Assembly (NCBI GenBank): GCA_037178625.1
Contig: CM074146.1
Coordinates: 186,001-250,000, forward strand
Direction: 5' to 3'
From: Skeletonema tropicum
Taxonomy: Eukaryota; Bacillariophyta; Thalassiosirophyceae; Thalassiosirales; Thalassiosiraceae
Length of the DNA stretch: 64,000 bases
Part shown: positions 23,650-37,017 of the stretch, in pieces
Layout: each line of letters opens with the position of its first letter
Numbering within the stretch: the stretch's first letter is position 1
Program-made: the position numbers and the translations under genes
The notes under the pieces: generated by a model
What the model was told of the DNA's origin: nothing
Seen by the model: the letters and a program-made list of their open reading frames with translations, nothing else
Databases searched by the model: none

Positions 23650-26362
23650 TCAAATGTAGAGCGAGGTGATAACATACGCCAAATAGAGCCCGCATGCCAA
23701 GTAACCGTATCTTCTCCCTAGAACACCCTTCCCTACAAATACCCCAGCAATGACTATCAACAAACAATTCGCGATCGTAAAGTAGAAGCCAGTCTTGATA
23801 TTTTTTGGGAATTTGACATGGATCTCTTCCTTTCCTGAGCTCTCCAGTAAAGCCATGAAGCCCAGCCCGAGTCCAACGCACAGATTAAATATCGGGCCTG
23901 CCAAGCAAGCAGTGACTGCCATTGTTGATAACCCTTTTTTTGACAAGGACACATTGGCGATTAGATCTTGTAGTGAATTCCCAAAGGCAAGCACAGTAAG
24001 TCCCATAATTGTACTTGGAATCTCAAGTAATATCCCAAACAACTCTAGCAATTCCACCAACTTATCTGCAATCGAATCTAGCCAAGTAGCAGCAATAGCA
24101 AATCCGTAGAGCGTTAAAGGAACCACCATGTACAAATCCATTGGCCCGTCGCCTCCGGGAGCATACCTCATTACCATAATACCGACAAGTATTGCTGAAC
24201 CACAAAAGACATACCCCTCGTTAGTTGAAGATAAGTCGTATCCGAATTGATCATTGAAATAATACCACAGCCACAGAGGCGACAAGATGATGGATACACC
24301 CACGAGTGGTCGACAGTAGTACCCGTCACATGGTACCGGATTCGTAAGTTTTCGGATAATGGTAAACGGAAGCTCCATTGAAAGAAGTATCACATCTAAT
24401 GCCCCATTTTCTTCATTGCGATATATATCCACGAAGAAATCATTCCAATGTTCTTGGAATTCTTGTACATTGACCCTCCATGCTTCTCCCCAGCTCTTGG
24501 GTCTTTGTTGCGAAGCGCGGTTTTCCTCGTCATTGCATGATTCAGCGCACTCTTCGTCACTTGATCTTGATGCAATGTTAAGCGGCGGAGACGATGATAT
24601 GACTGTTTTTAATCTATCAGGAGACAATAGCCTCTTCACTTCTGGAGGATGTGATAAAGAAGACGACGATACGCCATCCTTTTTAATCTTATCACCATAA
24701 GACCAGGAGTTGAACGAGGAGATTCCATCACTAACTGTCTTTCGAATCGCTTGTCGAGCTGATCGGCTACGACTTGGCTTGGGACTAACACTCTGTGTGC
24801 TCCCTCTACCATGTGCGCTCCCTCGTCTCTCCGCATTCCCACCCCGAAACACATTTGATAAGAACATCGGCCCATTCTCGTGGTGCGGATGAACAGCGTG
24901 ATGTGGATGAAAGATTACAATTTGTTCCTCCTCTTCAGGTTCCTCGTCGCAGTTGTAATTACTCATTGCTTCAATGACTGTATCTCGAATGGAATGAGTA
25001 TGAACGGGAAAAGAATGGTGCCGATTGTGAAGATGATGAGAAGAATCTCCCACTGAAGCAGCCACCAATGGTGTTTGTTCATGCACAGCGAGTTGCTTAT
25101 CCCCATTATCCGCAGCAGTTGCAGCATCCTGACCACTCCTCCCCCCACCACATTCATCTTCACTACCTTTCCCTACCTCAATGGTCGACATGCCACCGCG
25201 GCTGCCACCATTGCTACACAAACTAACCCCACTCTCACTCCTCCTCACCTTGGGCAAATGATACATCAAATGATATACATCCGCTCCCAAAACAGTCAAC
25301 ACATACACAAAGTACATTGACAATAATGTATACACGAATCCATAATCCACGACTCCTCGTTCCAAATACGACATGGCCACGATGGACACCAAAGTTAGAA
25401 CGGCAATATCTCTCAATAGTGGTCCTTGACACGGCACTCCCATCTTCATTGCCATTGTAGTTGACGTATTTGTAGTCTTTGTTGCTGGCTGATTCTCTTC
25501 TTCTCCACCACCTCCACTTTCATCATCATCACCCTCCTCCTTCTTCCTCCCACCACCACCACGATCATCATTCAAACTAACAATCACCCCCAGTATCACA
25601 CCACTCACAAACATACTAGTTCCCGTCAACTCACCCAACGCCATCAAATACCCCTCCTGCGAATCCAACGTGGCATTCATCGTCGCCGCCACATCCGGAG
25701 CACCATTCCCAAGTGCCAATAATGTCACTCCCGCAAAGCGAGGTGGTAGTCCCAATTGAAGTGAAAAGTGTTCCAGGCCTGGTGAGAAGAATTCATCGGT
25801 TGTGGAGTTGAGGAGGCGGAAGAGGAGGAGGAGTGTTGTTAGTAAGAGGAGGATTGTGAGTGTTCTTTTGAGTATTGTTGTTGTTGAAGAAGATGATGAT
25901 GTTGATGTTGATGATGATGTACTGTCACTCGTACTCGTTGTACTCGTCGTACTACTGGAGGAACAAAAGAGAGAAGCACCAAATCCAACTCCTTCACCAT
26001 CATTACATGTCTTTGCAAATTGACACTTGTCAAGTACTAGTGCTAGTGGAAGAAGCAGTGGCTGCTGTTCGTTTTGTTGCTGCTGTTGTTGCTGTTGTTG
26101 TTGTATTGAAGAAGTTGATGTTGGTGAAGCTTTTGGTGGCAACAAGGAGAAGTTTGCATCACGTTTGTTGTCATTCTTCTTCAAGCCATCATCCTCATGC
26201 TCATGCTCATGCTCATGCTCATGCAACCCTCGTTGAATAATTTCATGCTCAGTACTTGTAGTATCCAAATCGCTCTGCTGTTCTTTCTTGTGTTTCTTCT
26301 TTGTCTTTTTATGTTTCTTCTTTTTCAGTTGCAATTCTTCAAATTGTTGCGGTAACTGATGT

Positions 26363-26408
<46 letters not shown>

Positions 26409-26913
26409 CGTGTAGTAGTAATTTGGACAATAAATCTGGATCATTCATGGAATCGCATGAAAATTGTGTATAGTCCATCACTACTGGTTGTATCGACGAC
26501 GAAGATGGCTGCTGAGGCTGCTCCGGCTGTTCTTTCAACTGCTTGAGATGCTTGGATAATTGTCGATGATGATGCCTTTCAGGATGGTCCGAATCAGAAA
26601 GAAGTTGTGACAATGATGTCATCATTCCTATAGCTGATGATGTGATGCTCGTCCATGCAGAAGTTGATGGTTGATCATTTGGTTTTTCTATACTACTACT
26701 ATCAGTTGACCGCAGTAAATCATCATTATTATTTTGTTCACGTGACTTGTAGTATAGCGGTGATACTGCATCACCGCTCCCGCTGCTGCTGTGATTTGCA
26801 GAAAGTGCAGAGAGCACAATCAGACAGCCAAAGGATGATATCAGTACCGTCACGAAGAAACTGCCACTGCCGCTGCCGCTGCTGCTGCTGCTGCTGGATC
26901 TTGATGATATCAT
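23650..26913 (-). CDS. Cation/Ca2+ exchanger, CCX/NCLX type, full length
   Basis: 1,087 codons, no intron. It moves cations (Na+, K+ or Li+) against Ca2+ across a membrane; the ion pair is inferred from the family. Residues ~18-40 form a signal peptide or first membrane segment (FFVTVLISSFGCLIVLSALSA). Residues ~130-340 are low complexity with Gln, Lys/His, His-Glu and Ser tracts. A Leu-rich segment (~355-370) precedes alpha-repeat 1, with GVTLLALGNGAPDVAATMNA near 402. A long hydrophilic loop with His-rich patches follows. Alpha-repeat 2 has GLTVLAFGNSLQDLIANVSL near 978 and MAVTACLAGPIFNLCVGLGL near 1,000. GNGAPD and GNS..D are the ion-binding signatures of the CCX branch (human NCLX, plant CCX). 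The 5' half (from about 25,548) is the source of, or shares origin with, the tandem copies to the right. Confidence 0.9.
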
Positions 26914-26964
26914 GGTGTCATTGAATTTGGGACGGCGTAGTATAAGAAGTATTGTATGATTGTG

Positions 26965-28913
26965 CAGCTACTCTATTCGATAGAAGATGACTTGCGCCTT
27001 GCGCTTGACAACATGAAGGTCATGGATGAAGCGAACTCAATCAGCTTCGTGCGTTTCGGTAGGTGAAGCGTGGAAGCGAAGGCTTGGCGGACTTTTTAAG
27101 ATGGGTGTCCTTTCTTTTCCTCCTGTCGCACCACCATCAAAAATCAAGCTAGGCCGGATCCATCCAGTCAGATGCACCAAGAAGTATACATATAAGTATG
27201 TAGCAAGCTACTTCTACCAAGCACGCAACCATGATAATATGCGTATCTTGCCGTATCTTTCGTTCTAGTCGGCCAATCAAGACAACCAGTGTCGTTTTGG
27301 AAAGCTCTCATCGAGCTCTATCGATTAGGCGTACAATCAGCCTCATTGGAGCCAATTTTGCCAATTGACTCGGTAAAAAACGGGTCAAGAAAGTGGTCGG
27401 CAAGGCCAAATCCGGCTCCGGAGCCCAGATTTCAGATTTCCACAAGATAGGTCCAAATTATCAAATTTGACAATATGACCACCGTTGGAAAGCTCTCTTC
27501 AAGCTTTATCGATTAGTACCATAATTACTACTATCAAATTTCAAAAATTGCTAAACACTGTTCGGCCTCGCAAGCTCGCCCTCACGAAAAAGCGACATGA
27601 CGATCAGCCTCAACATGACAGTTGGTACGCTGCGCTGAAGAACGACTACCTTTATCAGTAAGATCAACCGCAAGACCACATCATCATCGATACTGCTTGT
27701 GGTTGGAGGAGGAGTTGGATACATTACATAACATGGCAATCAATCCACCAACCACAAGCAGAAGCGGCATCATTGCCGACGATGATGTTGTAGTCCTCCT
27801 CCTCCATCCACAAGCAGCAACAACTAGAACTAGAAGCGAAGCGGCACTCTCTACCTCCTCCTCCAACCACATCGTACATCGTCGGCATCGATACTGCTTC
27901 TGCTTGTGGATGGAGGAGGAGTATACAAATATGATGCCGACGATATCCTCCAACCGCAAGCAGAAGCAGTAAGATTAGACAGTGCCGACGATATCCATTC
28001 ACATCGTAACTAAGCTCATGTTCTTCGCCGATCTACGTGGTCGTTCTTCAGCGAAGCGTTTGGATCTTCGGTCAATCAACTGTCTGGATGAGGCTGATCG
28101 TCAGCAACTGTATTTGCGAGGGCCCCTGCCCGAGCAATGTTTATATTATATTATTAATGAAGGAAATGTCGATTTCTTGTGGATGGAGGAGGAGGATACA
28201 ACAACCACAAGCAGCAACAACAACAATAACCACAGCATGCCGAGCGTAGCCGAGGCCCGTTAATGAGGCGAGCGGTAGCGAGGTGGTAATTGATAGTGCT
28301 TGAAATGATGATTCGATTGGTTGCCGAGCGAAGCGAGGCAGTGGATAATATGATGACAAAAATAATTCTATTTGTGGAGCGAGTGAGCCGCCAGGCGAAG
28401 GAGCTGTCGATGATATTGACGTTATTGGTGATATTGATGGAAATGGTGATGGTGGTGGAGGTAAATGTTATGTCGATTTACGACTCTTTTGTTGAAATCC
28501 GGATTTTTCAAGCCGATTTGGGGCGTCAAAGGCGGAATCTCGACCTCTCTCGAGTTGAGACGATTGACAAAACATCGATATTGTGCCTTGATTATGTTAC
28601 TATTCGATAGACCGCAATGAGAGCTTTCCAAAACACTACTCATCGCCTTGATACGACGACGAGAAGGAAAGTTACAGATCAAAAGGTGGATTTGGAGAGG
28701 AATGAGGAATATTGTTGTACATATTATTATATAACAGATTTATCTTTAATATATTTACTTCTATGCTACTGAGACTAAGTCGCTTCCCTTACTAAGTCTC
28801 TGTACATCCAGCCAAGTTTGGATCACAGTTGATTGTCATATTCATATCATGTGCATAATAAATAATAATATAATGATCGCTACTTACTTCTTCCTTGACA
28901 CGGTACCATACTC
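26965..28913. repeat. Spacer of the array (first of six identical-length copies)
   Basis: This DNA recurs between all exchanger copies (next near 30,325-32,273, 33,691-35,639, 37,069-39,017, 40,447-42,395 and 43,804-45,752). It contains a dispersed repeat in both orientations: TTTTGGAAAGCTCTCATCG near 27,295, GACGATCAGCCTCA near 27,600 and GCTGAAGAACGACTACC near 27,635, then the same blocks reversed between 28,028 and 28,650. Between them are several CTCCTCCTCC(A)TCCACAAGCAG-type stretches on both strands. No open frame here (62-116 aa) looks like a gene. For every truncated copy and for the full gene, the DNA just beyond the ATG acts as its promoter region, at least by position. Confidence 0.75.
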
Positions 28914-29728
28914 CACCACCACCAAGATCATCATTCAAACTAACAATCACCCCCAGTATCACACCACTCACAAACATACTAGTTCCCGTCAACTCACCCA
29001 ACGCCATCAAATACCCCTCCTGCGAATCCAACGTGGCATTCATCGTCGCCGCCACATCCGGAGCACCATTCCCAAGTGCCAATAATGTCACTCCCGCAAA
29101 GCGAGGTGGTAGTCCCAATTGAAGTGAAAAGTGTTCCAGGCCTGGTGAGAAGAATTCATCGGTTGTGGAGTTGAGGAGGCGGAAGAGGAGGAGGAGTGTT
29201 GTTAGTAAGAGGAGGATTGTGAGTGTTCTTTTGAGTATTGTTGTTGTTGAAGAAGATGAAGAAGATGATGATGTTGATGTTGATGATGATGTACTGTCAC
29301 TCGTACTCGTTGTACTCGTCGTACTACTGGAGGAACAAAAGAGAGAAGCACCAAATCCAACTCCTTCACCATCATTACATGTCTTTGCAAATTGACACTT
29401 GTCAAGTACTAGTGCTAGTGGAAGAAGCAGTGGCTGCTGTTCGTTTTGTTGCTGCTGTTGTTGCTGTTGTTGTTGTATTGAAGAAGTTGATGTTGGTGAA
29501 GCTTTTGGTGGCAACAAGGAGAAGTTTGCATCACGTTTGTTGTCATTCTTCTTCAAGCCATCATCCTCATGCTCATGCTCATGCTCATGCAACCCTCGTT
29601 GAATAATTTCATGCTCAGTACTTGTAGTATCCAAATCGCTCTGCTGTTCTTTCTTGTGTTTCTTCTTTGTCTTTTTATGTTTCTTCTTTTTCAGTTGCAA
29701 TTCTTCAAATTGTTGCGGTAACTGATGT

Positions 29729-29768
<40 letters not shown>

Positions 29769-30273
29769 CGTGTAGTAGTAATTTGGACAATAAATCTGGA
29801 TCATTCATGGAATCGCATGAAAATTGTGTATAGTCCATCACTACTGGTTGTATCGACGACGAAGATGGCTGCTGAGGCTGCTCCGGCTGTTCTTTCAACT
29901 GCTTGAGATGCTTGGATAATTGTCGATGATGATGCCTTTCAGGATGGTCCGAATCAGAAAGAAGTTGTGACAATGATGTCATCATTCCTATAGCTGATGA
30001 TGTGATGCTCGTCCATGCAGAAGTTGATGGTTGATCATTTGGTTTTTCTATACTACTACTATCAGTTGACCGCAGTAAATCATCATTATTATTTTGTTCA
30101 CGTGACTTGTAGTATAGCGGTGATACTGCATCACCGCTCCCGCTGCTGCTGTGATTTGCAGAAAGTGCAGAGAGCACAATCAGACAGCCAAAGGATGATA
30201 TCAGTACCGTCACGAAGAAACTGCCACTGCCGCTGCCGCTGCTGCTGCTGCTGCTGGATCTTGATGATATCAT
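28792..30273 (-). CDS. 3'-truncated exchanger copy 2, 493 aa
   Basis: This copy is identical to the first ~450 residues of the exchanger apart from repeat lengths (13 Gln, 4 HE, 8 Ser). It keeps the signal segment, the Leu-rich membrane segment and the whole of alpha-repeat 1 (GNGAPD), then passes after VSLNDDLGGGG into unrelated sequence VWYRVKEEVSSDHY and stops. Alpha-repeat 2 is missing, so a complete transport pathway cannot form within one chain. A strong donor-like GAA|GTAAGT occurs in frame at 28,888-28,881, so the real transcript could splice out of this frame. Either a gene fragment or a half-exchanger; expression is unknown. Confidence 0.75.
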
Positions 30274-32151
30274 GGTGTCATTGAATTTGGGACGGCGTAG
30301 TATAAGAAGTATTGTATGATTGTGCAGCTACTCTATTCGATAGAAGATGACTTGCGCCTTGCGCTTGACAACATGAAGGTCATGGATGAAGCGAACTCAA
30401 TCAGCTTCGTGCGTTTCGGTAGGTGAAGCGTGGAAGCGAAGGCTTGGCGGACTTTTTAAGATGGGTGTCCTTTCTTTTCCTCCTGTCGCACCACCATCAA
30501 AAATCAAGCTAGGCCGGATCCATCCAGTCAGATGCACCAAGAAGTATACATATAAGTATGTAGCAAGCTACTTCTACCAAGCACGCAACCATGATAATAT
30601 GCGTATCTTGCCGTATCTTTCGTTCTAGTCGGCCAATCAAGACAACCAGTGTCGTTTTGGAAAGCTCTCATCGAGCTCTATCGATTAGGCGTACAATCAG
30701 CCTCATTGGAGCCAATTTTGCCAATTGACTCGGTAAAAAACGGGTCAAGAAAGTGGTCGGCAAGGCCAAATCCGGCTCCGGAGCCCAGATTTCAGATTTC
30801 CACAAGATAGGTCCAAATTATCAAATTTGACAATATGACCACCGTTGGAAAGCTCTCTTCAAGCTTTATCGATTAGTACCATAATTACTACTATCAAATT
30901 TCAAAAATTGCTAAACACTGTTCGGCCTCGCAAGCTCGCCCTCACGAAAAAGCGACATGACGATCAGCCTCAACATGACAGTTGGTACGCTGCGCTGAAG
31001 AACGACTACCTTTATCAGTAAGATCAACCGCAAGACCACATCATCATCGATACTGCTTGTGGTTGGAGGAGGAGTTGGATACATTACATAACATGGCAAT
31101 CAATCCACCAACCACAAGCAGAAGCGGCATCATTGCCGACGATGATGTTGTAGTCCTCCTCCTCCATCCACAAGCAGCAACAACTAGAACTAGAAGCGAA
31201 GCGGCACTCTCTACCTCCTCCTCCAACCACATCGTACATCGTCGGCATCGATACTGCTTCTGCTTGTGGATGGAGGAGGAGTATACAAATATGATGCCGA
31301 CGATATCCTCCAACCGCAAGCAGAAGCAGTAAGATTAGACAGTGCCGACGATATCCATTCACATCGTAACTAAGCTCATGTTCTTCGCCGATCTACGTGG
31401 TCGTTCTTCAGCGAAGCGTTTGGATCTTCGGTCAATCAACTGTCTGGATGAGGCTGATCGTCAGCAACTGTATTTGCGAGGGCCCCTGCCCGAGCAATGT
31501 TTATATTATATTATTAATGAAGGAAATGTCGATTTCTTGTGGATGGAGGAGGAGGATACAACAACCACAAGCAGCAACAACAACAATAACCACAGCATGC
31601 CGAGCGTAGCCGAGGCCCGTTAATGAGGCGAGCGGTAGCGAGGTGGTAATTGATAGTGCTTGAAATGATGATTCGATTGGTTGCCGAGCGAAGCGAGGCA
31701 GTGGATAATATGATGACAAAAATAATTCTATTTGTGGAGCGAGTGAGCCGCCAGGCGAAGGAGCTGTCGATGATATTGACGTTATTGGTGATATTGATGG
31801 AAATGGTGATGGTGGTGGAGGTAAATGTTATGTCGATTTACGACTCTTTTGTTGAAATCCGGATTTTTCAAGCCGATTTGGGGCGTCAAAGGCGGAATCT
31901 CGACCTCTCTCGAGTTGAGACGATTGACAAAACATCGATATTGTGCCTTGATTATGTTACTATTCGATAGACCGCAATGAGAGCTTTCCAAAACACTACT
32001 CATCGCCTTGATACGACGACGAGAAGGAAAGTTACAGATCAAAAGGTGGATTTGGAGAGGAATGAGGAATATTGTTGTACATATTATTATATAACAGATT
32101 TATCTTTAATATATTTACTTCTATGCTACTGAGACTAAGTCGCTTCCCTTA

Positions 32152-33094
32152 CTAAGTCTCTGTACATCCAGCCAAGTTTGGATCACAGTTGATTGTCATA
32201 TTCATATCATGTGCATAATAAATAATAATATAATGATCGCTACTTACTTCTTCCTTGACACGGTACCATACTCCACCACCACCAAGATCATCATTCAAAC
32301 TAACAATCACCCCCAGTATCACACCACTCACAAACATACTAGTTCCCGTCAACTCACCCAACGCCATCAAATACCCCTCCTGCGAATCCAACGTGGCATT
32401 CATCGTCGCCGCCACATCCGGAGCACCATTCCCAAGTGCCAATAATGTCACTCCCGCAAAGCGAGGTGGTAGTCCCAATTGAAGTGAAAAGTGTTCCAGG
32501 CCTGGTGAGAAGAATTCATCGGTTGTGGAGTTGAGGAGGCGGAAGAGGAGGAGGAGTGTTGTTAGTAAGAGGAGGATTGTGAGTGTTCTTTTGAGTATTG
32601 TTGTTGTTGAAGAAGATGAAGAAGATGATGATGTTGATGTTGATGATGATGTACTGTCACTCGTACTCGTTGTACTCGTCGTACTACTGGAGGAACAAAA
32701 GAGAGAAGCACCAAATCCAACTCCTTCACCATCATTACATGTCTTTGCAAATTGACACTTGTCAAGTACTAGTGCTAGTGGAAGAAGCAGTGGCTGCTGT
32801 TCGTTTTGTTGCTGCTGTTGTTGCTGTTGTTGTTGTATTGAAGAAGTTGATGTTGGTGAAGCTTTTGGTGGCAACAAGGAGAAGTTTGCATCACGTTTGT
32901 TGTCATTCTTCTTCAAGCCATCATCCTCATGCTCATGCTCATGCTCATGCTCATGCAACCCTCGTTGAATAATTTCATGCTCAGTACTTGTAGTATCCAA
33001 ATCGCTCTGCTGTTCTTTCTTGTGTTTCTTCTTTGTCTTTTTATGTTTCTTCTTTTTCAGTTGCAATTCTTCAAATTGTTGCGGTAACTGATGT

Positions 33095-33134
<40 letters not shown>

Positions 33135-33639
33135 CGTGTAGTAGTAATTTGGACAATAAATCTGGATCATTCATGGAATCGCATGAAAATTGTGTATAGT
33201 CCATCACTACTGGTTGTATCGACGACGAAGATGGCTGCTGAGGCTGCTCCGGCTGTTCTTTCAACTGCTTGAGATGCTTGGATAATTGTCGATGATGATG
33301 CCTTTCAGGATGGTCCGAATCAGAAAGAAGTTGTGACAATGATGTCATCATTCCTATAGCTGATGATGTGATGCTCGTCCATGCAGAAGTTGATGGTTGA
33401 TCATTTGGTTTTTCTATACTACTACTATCAGTTGACCGCAGTAAATCATCATTATTATTTTGTTCACGTGACTTGTAGTATAGCGGTGATACTGCATCAC
33501 CGCTCCCGCTGCTGCTGTGATTTGCAGAAAGTGCAGAGAGCACAATCAGACAGCCAAAGGATGATATCAGTACCGTCACGAAGAAACTGCCACTGCCGCT
33601 GCCGCTGCTGCTGCTGCTGCTGGATCTTGATGATATCAT
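32152..33639 (-). CDS. 3'-truncated exchanger copy 3, 495 aa
   Basis: Same architecture and same ending as copy 2: alpha-repeat 1 present, alpha-repeat 2 absent. It has 13 Gln, 5 HE and 8 Ser in the variable tracts, which alone account for the 6-bp difference from copy 2. Confidence 0.75.
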
Positions 33640-35517
33640 GGTGTCATTGAATTTGGGACGGCGTAGTATAAGAAGTATTGTATGATTGTGCAGCTACTCT
33701 ATTCGATAGAAGATGACTTGCGCCTTGCGCTTGACAACATGAAGGTCATGGATGAAGCGAACTCAATCAGCTTCGTGCGTTTCGGTAGGTGAAGCGTGGA
33801 AGCGAAGGCTTGGCGGACTTTTTAAGATGGGTGTCCTTTCTTTTCCTCCTGTCGCACCACCATCAAAAATCAAGCTAGGCCGGATCCATCCAGTCAGATG
33901 CACCAAGAAGTATACATATAAGTATGTAGCAAGCTACTTCTACCAAGCACGCAACCATGATAATATGCGTATCTTGCCGTATCTTTCGTTCTAGTCGGCC
34001 AATCAAGACAACCAGTGTCGTTTTGGAAAGCTCTCATCGAGCTCTATCGATTAGGCGTACAATCAGCCTCATTGGAGCCAATTTTGCCAATTGACTCGGT
34101 AAAAAACGGGTCAAGAAAGTGGTCGGCAAGGCCAAATCCGGCTCCGGAGCCCAGATTTCAGATTTCCACAAGATAGGTCCAAATTATCAAATTTGACAAT
34201 ATGACCACCGTTGGAAAGCTCTCTTCAAGCTTTATCGATTAGTACCATAATTACTACTATCAAATTTCAAAAATTGCTAAACACTGTTCGGCCTCGCAAG
34301 CTCGCCCTCACGAAAAAGCGACATGACGATCAGCCTCAACATGACAGTTGGTACGCTGCGCTGAAGAACGACTACCTTTATCAGTAAGATCAACCGCAAG
34401 ACCACATCATCATCGATACTGCTTGTGGTTGGAGGAGGAGTTGGATACATTACATAACATGGCAATCAATCCACCAACCACAAGCAGAAGCGGCATCATT
34501 GCCGACGATGATGTTGTAGTCCTCCTCCTCCATCCACAAGCAGCAACAACTAGAACTAGAAGCGAAGCGGCACTCTCTACCTCCTCCTCCAACCACATCG
34601 TACATCGTCGGCATCGATACTGCTTCTGCTTGTGGATGGAGGAGGAGTATACAAATATGATGCCGACGATATCCTCCAACCGCAAGCAGAAGCAGTAAGA
34701 TTAGACAGTGCCGACGATATCCATTCACATCGTAACTAAGCTCATGTTCTTCGCCGATCTACGTGGTCGTTCTTCAGCGAAGCGTTTGGATCTTCGGTCA
34801 ATCAACTGTCTGGATGAGGCTGATCGTCAGCAACTGTATTTGCGAGGGCCCCTGCCCGAGCAATGTTTATATTATATTATTAATGAAGGAAATGTCGATT
34901 TCTTGTGGATGGAGGAGGAGGATACAACAACCACAAGCAGCAACAACAACAATAACCACAGCATGCCGAGCGTAGCCGAGGCCCGTTAATGAGGCGAGCG
35001 GTAGCGAGGTGGTAATTGATAGTGCTTGAAATGATGATTCGATTGGTTGCCGAGCGAAGCGAGGCAGTGGATAATATGATGACAAAAATAATTCTATTTG
35101 TGGAGCGAGTGAGCCGCCAGGCGAAGGAGCTGTCGATGATATTGACGTTATTGGTGATATTGATGGAAATGGTGATGGTGGTGGAGGTAAATGTTATGTC
35201 GATTTACGACTCTTTTGTTGAAATCCGGATTTTTCAAGCCGATTTGGGGCGTCAAAGGCGGAATCTCGACCTCTCTCGAGTTGAGACGATTGACAAAACA
35301 TCGATATTGTGCCTTGATTATGTTACTATTCGATAGACCGCAATGAGAGCTTTCCAAAACACTACTCATCGCCTTGATACGACGACGAGAAGGAAAGTTA
35401 CAGATCAAAAGGTGGATTTGGAGAGGAATGAGGAATATTGTTGTACATATTATTATATAACAGATTTATCTTTAATATATTTACTTCTATGCTACTGAGA
35501 CTAAGTCGCTTCCCTTA

Positions 35518-36454
35518 CTAAGTCTCTGTACATCCAGCCAAGTTTGGATCACAGTTGATTGTCATATTCATATCATGTGCATAATAAATAATAATATAAT
35601 GATCGCTACTTACTTCTTCCTTGACACGGTACCATACTCCACCACCACCAAGATCATCATTCAAACTAACAATCACCCCCAGTATCACACCACTCACAAA
35701 CATACTAGTTCCCGTCAACTCACCCAACGCCATCAAATACCCCTCCTGCGAATCCAACGTGGCATTCATCGTCGCCGCCACATCCGGAGCACCATTCCCA
35801 AGTGCCAATAATGTCACTCCCGCAAAGCGAGGTGGTAGTCCCAATTGAAGTGAAAAGTGTTCCAGGCCTGGTGAGAAGAATTCATCGGTTGTGGAGTTGA
35901 GGAGGCGGAAGAGGAGGAGGAGTGTTGTTAGTAAGAGGAGGATTGTGAGTGTTCTTTTGAGTATTGTTGTTGTTGAAGAAGATGAAGAAGATGATGATGT
36001 TGATGTTGATGATGATGTACTGTCACTCGTACTCGTTGTACTCGTCGTACTACTGGAGGAACAAAAGAGAGAAGCACCAAATCCAACTCCTTCACCATCA
36101 TTACATGTCTTTGCAAATTGACACTTGTCAAGTACTAGTGCTAGTGGAAGAAGCAGTGGCTGCTGTTCGTTTTGTTGCTGCTGTTGTTGCTGTTGTTGTT
36201 GTATTGAAGAAGTTGATGTTGGTGAAGCTTTTGGTGGCAACAAGGAGAAGTTTGCATCACGTTTGTTGTCATTCTTCTTCAAGCCATCATCCTCATGCTC
36301 ATGCTCATGCTCATGCAACCCTCGTTGAATAATTTCATGCTCAGTACTTGTAGTATCCAAATCGCTCTGCTGTTCTTTCTTGTGTTTCTTCTTTGTCTTT
36401 TTATGTTTCTTCTTTTTCAGTTGCAATTCTTCAAATTGTTGCGGTAACTGATGT

Positions 36455-36512
<58 letters not shown>

Positions 36513-37017
36513 CGTGTAGTAGTAATTTGGACAATAAATCTGGATCATTCATGGAATCGCATGAAAATTGTGTATAGTCCATCACTACTGGTTGTATCGA
36601 CGACGAAGATGGCTGCTGAGGCTGCTCCGGCTGTTCTTTCAACTGCTTGAGATGCTTGGATAATTGTCGATGATGATGCCTTTCAGGATGGTCCGAATCA
36701 GAAAGAAGTTGTGACAATGATGTCATCATTCCTATAGCTGATGATGTGATGCTCGTCCATGCAGAAGTTGATGGTTGATCATTTGGTTTTTCTATACTAC
36801 TACTATCAGTTGACCGCAGTAAATCATCATTATTATTTTGTTCACGTGACTTGTAGTATAGCGGTGATACTGCATCACCGCTCCCGCTGCTGCTGTGATT
36901 TGCAGAAAGTGCAGAGAGCACAATCAGACAGCCAAAGGATGATATCAGTACCGTCACGAAGAAACTGCCACTGCCGCTGCCGCTGCTGCTGCTGCTGCTG
37001 GATCTTGATGATATCAT
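35518..37017 (-). CDS. 3'-truncated exchanger copy 4, 499 aa
   Basis: Same truncated architecture, with 19 Gln, 4 HE and 8 Ser. I see no difference between this copy and copy 5, including the repeat tracts, which suggests that these two were produced by the latest duplication event. Confidence 0.75.

Noticed and set aside
26027..26236. Cys- and Ser-repeat frames opposite the exchanger copies (repeated in each unit)
   Set aside because: Antisense translation of the Gln, Lys/His and His-Glu tracts; no independent support.
27622..28682. Open frames of 62-116 aa in the spacer
   Set aside because: They are frames through GGA/TCC-rich repeats on both strands, overlap each other, and occur unchanged only because the spacers themselves are near-identical.
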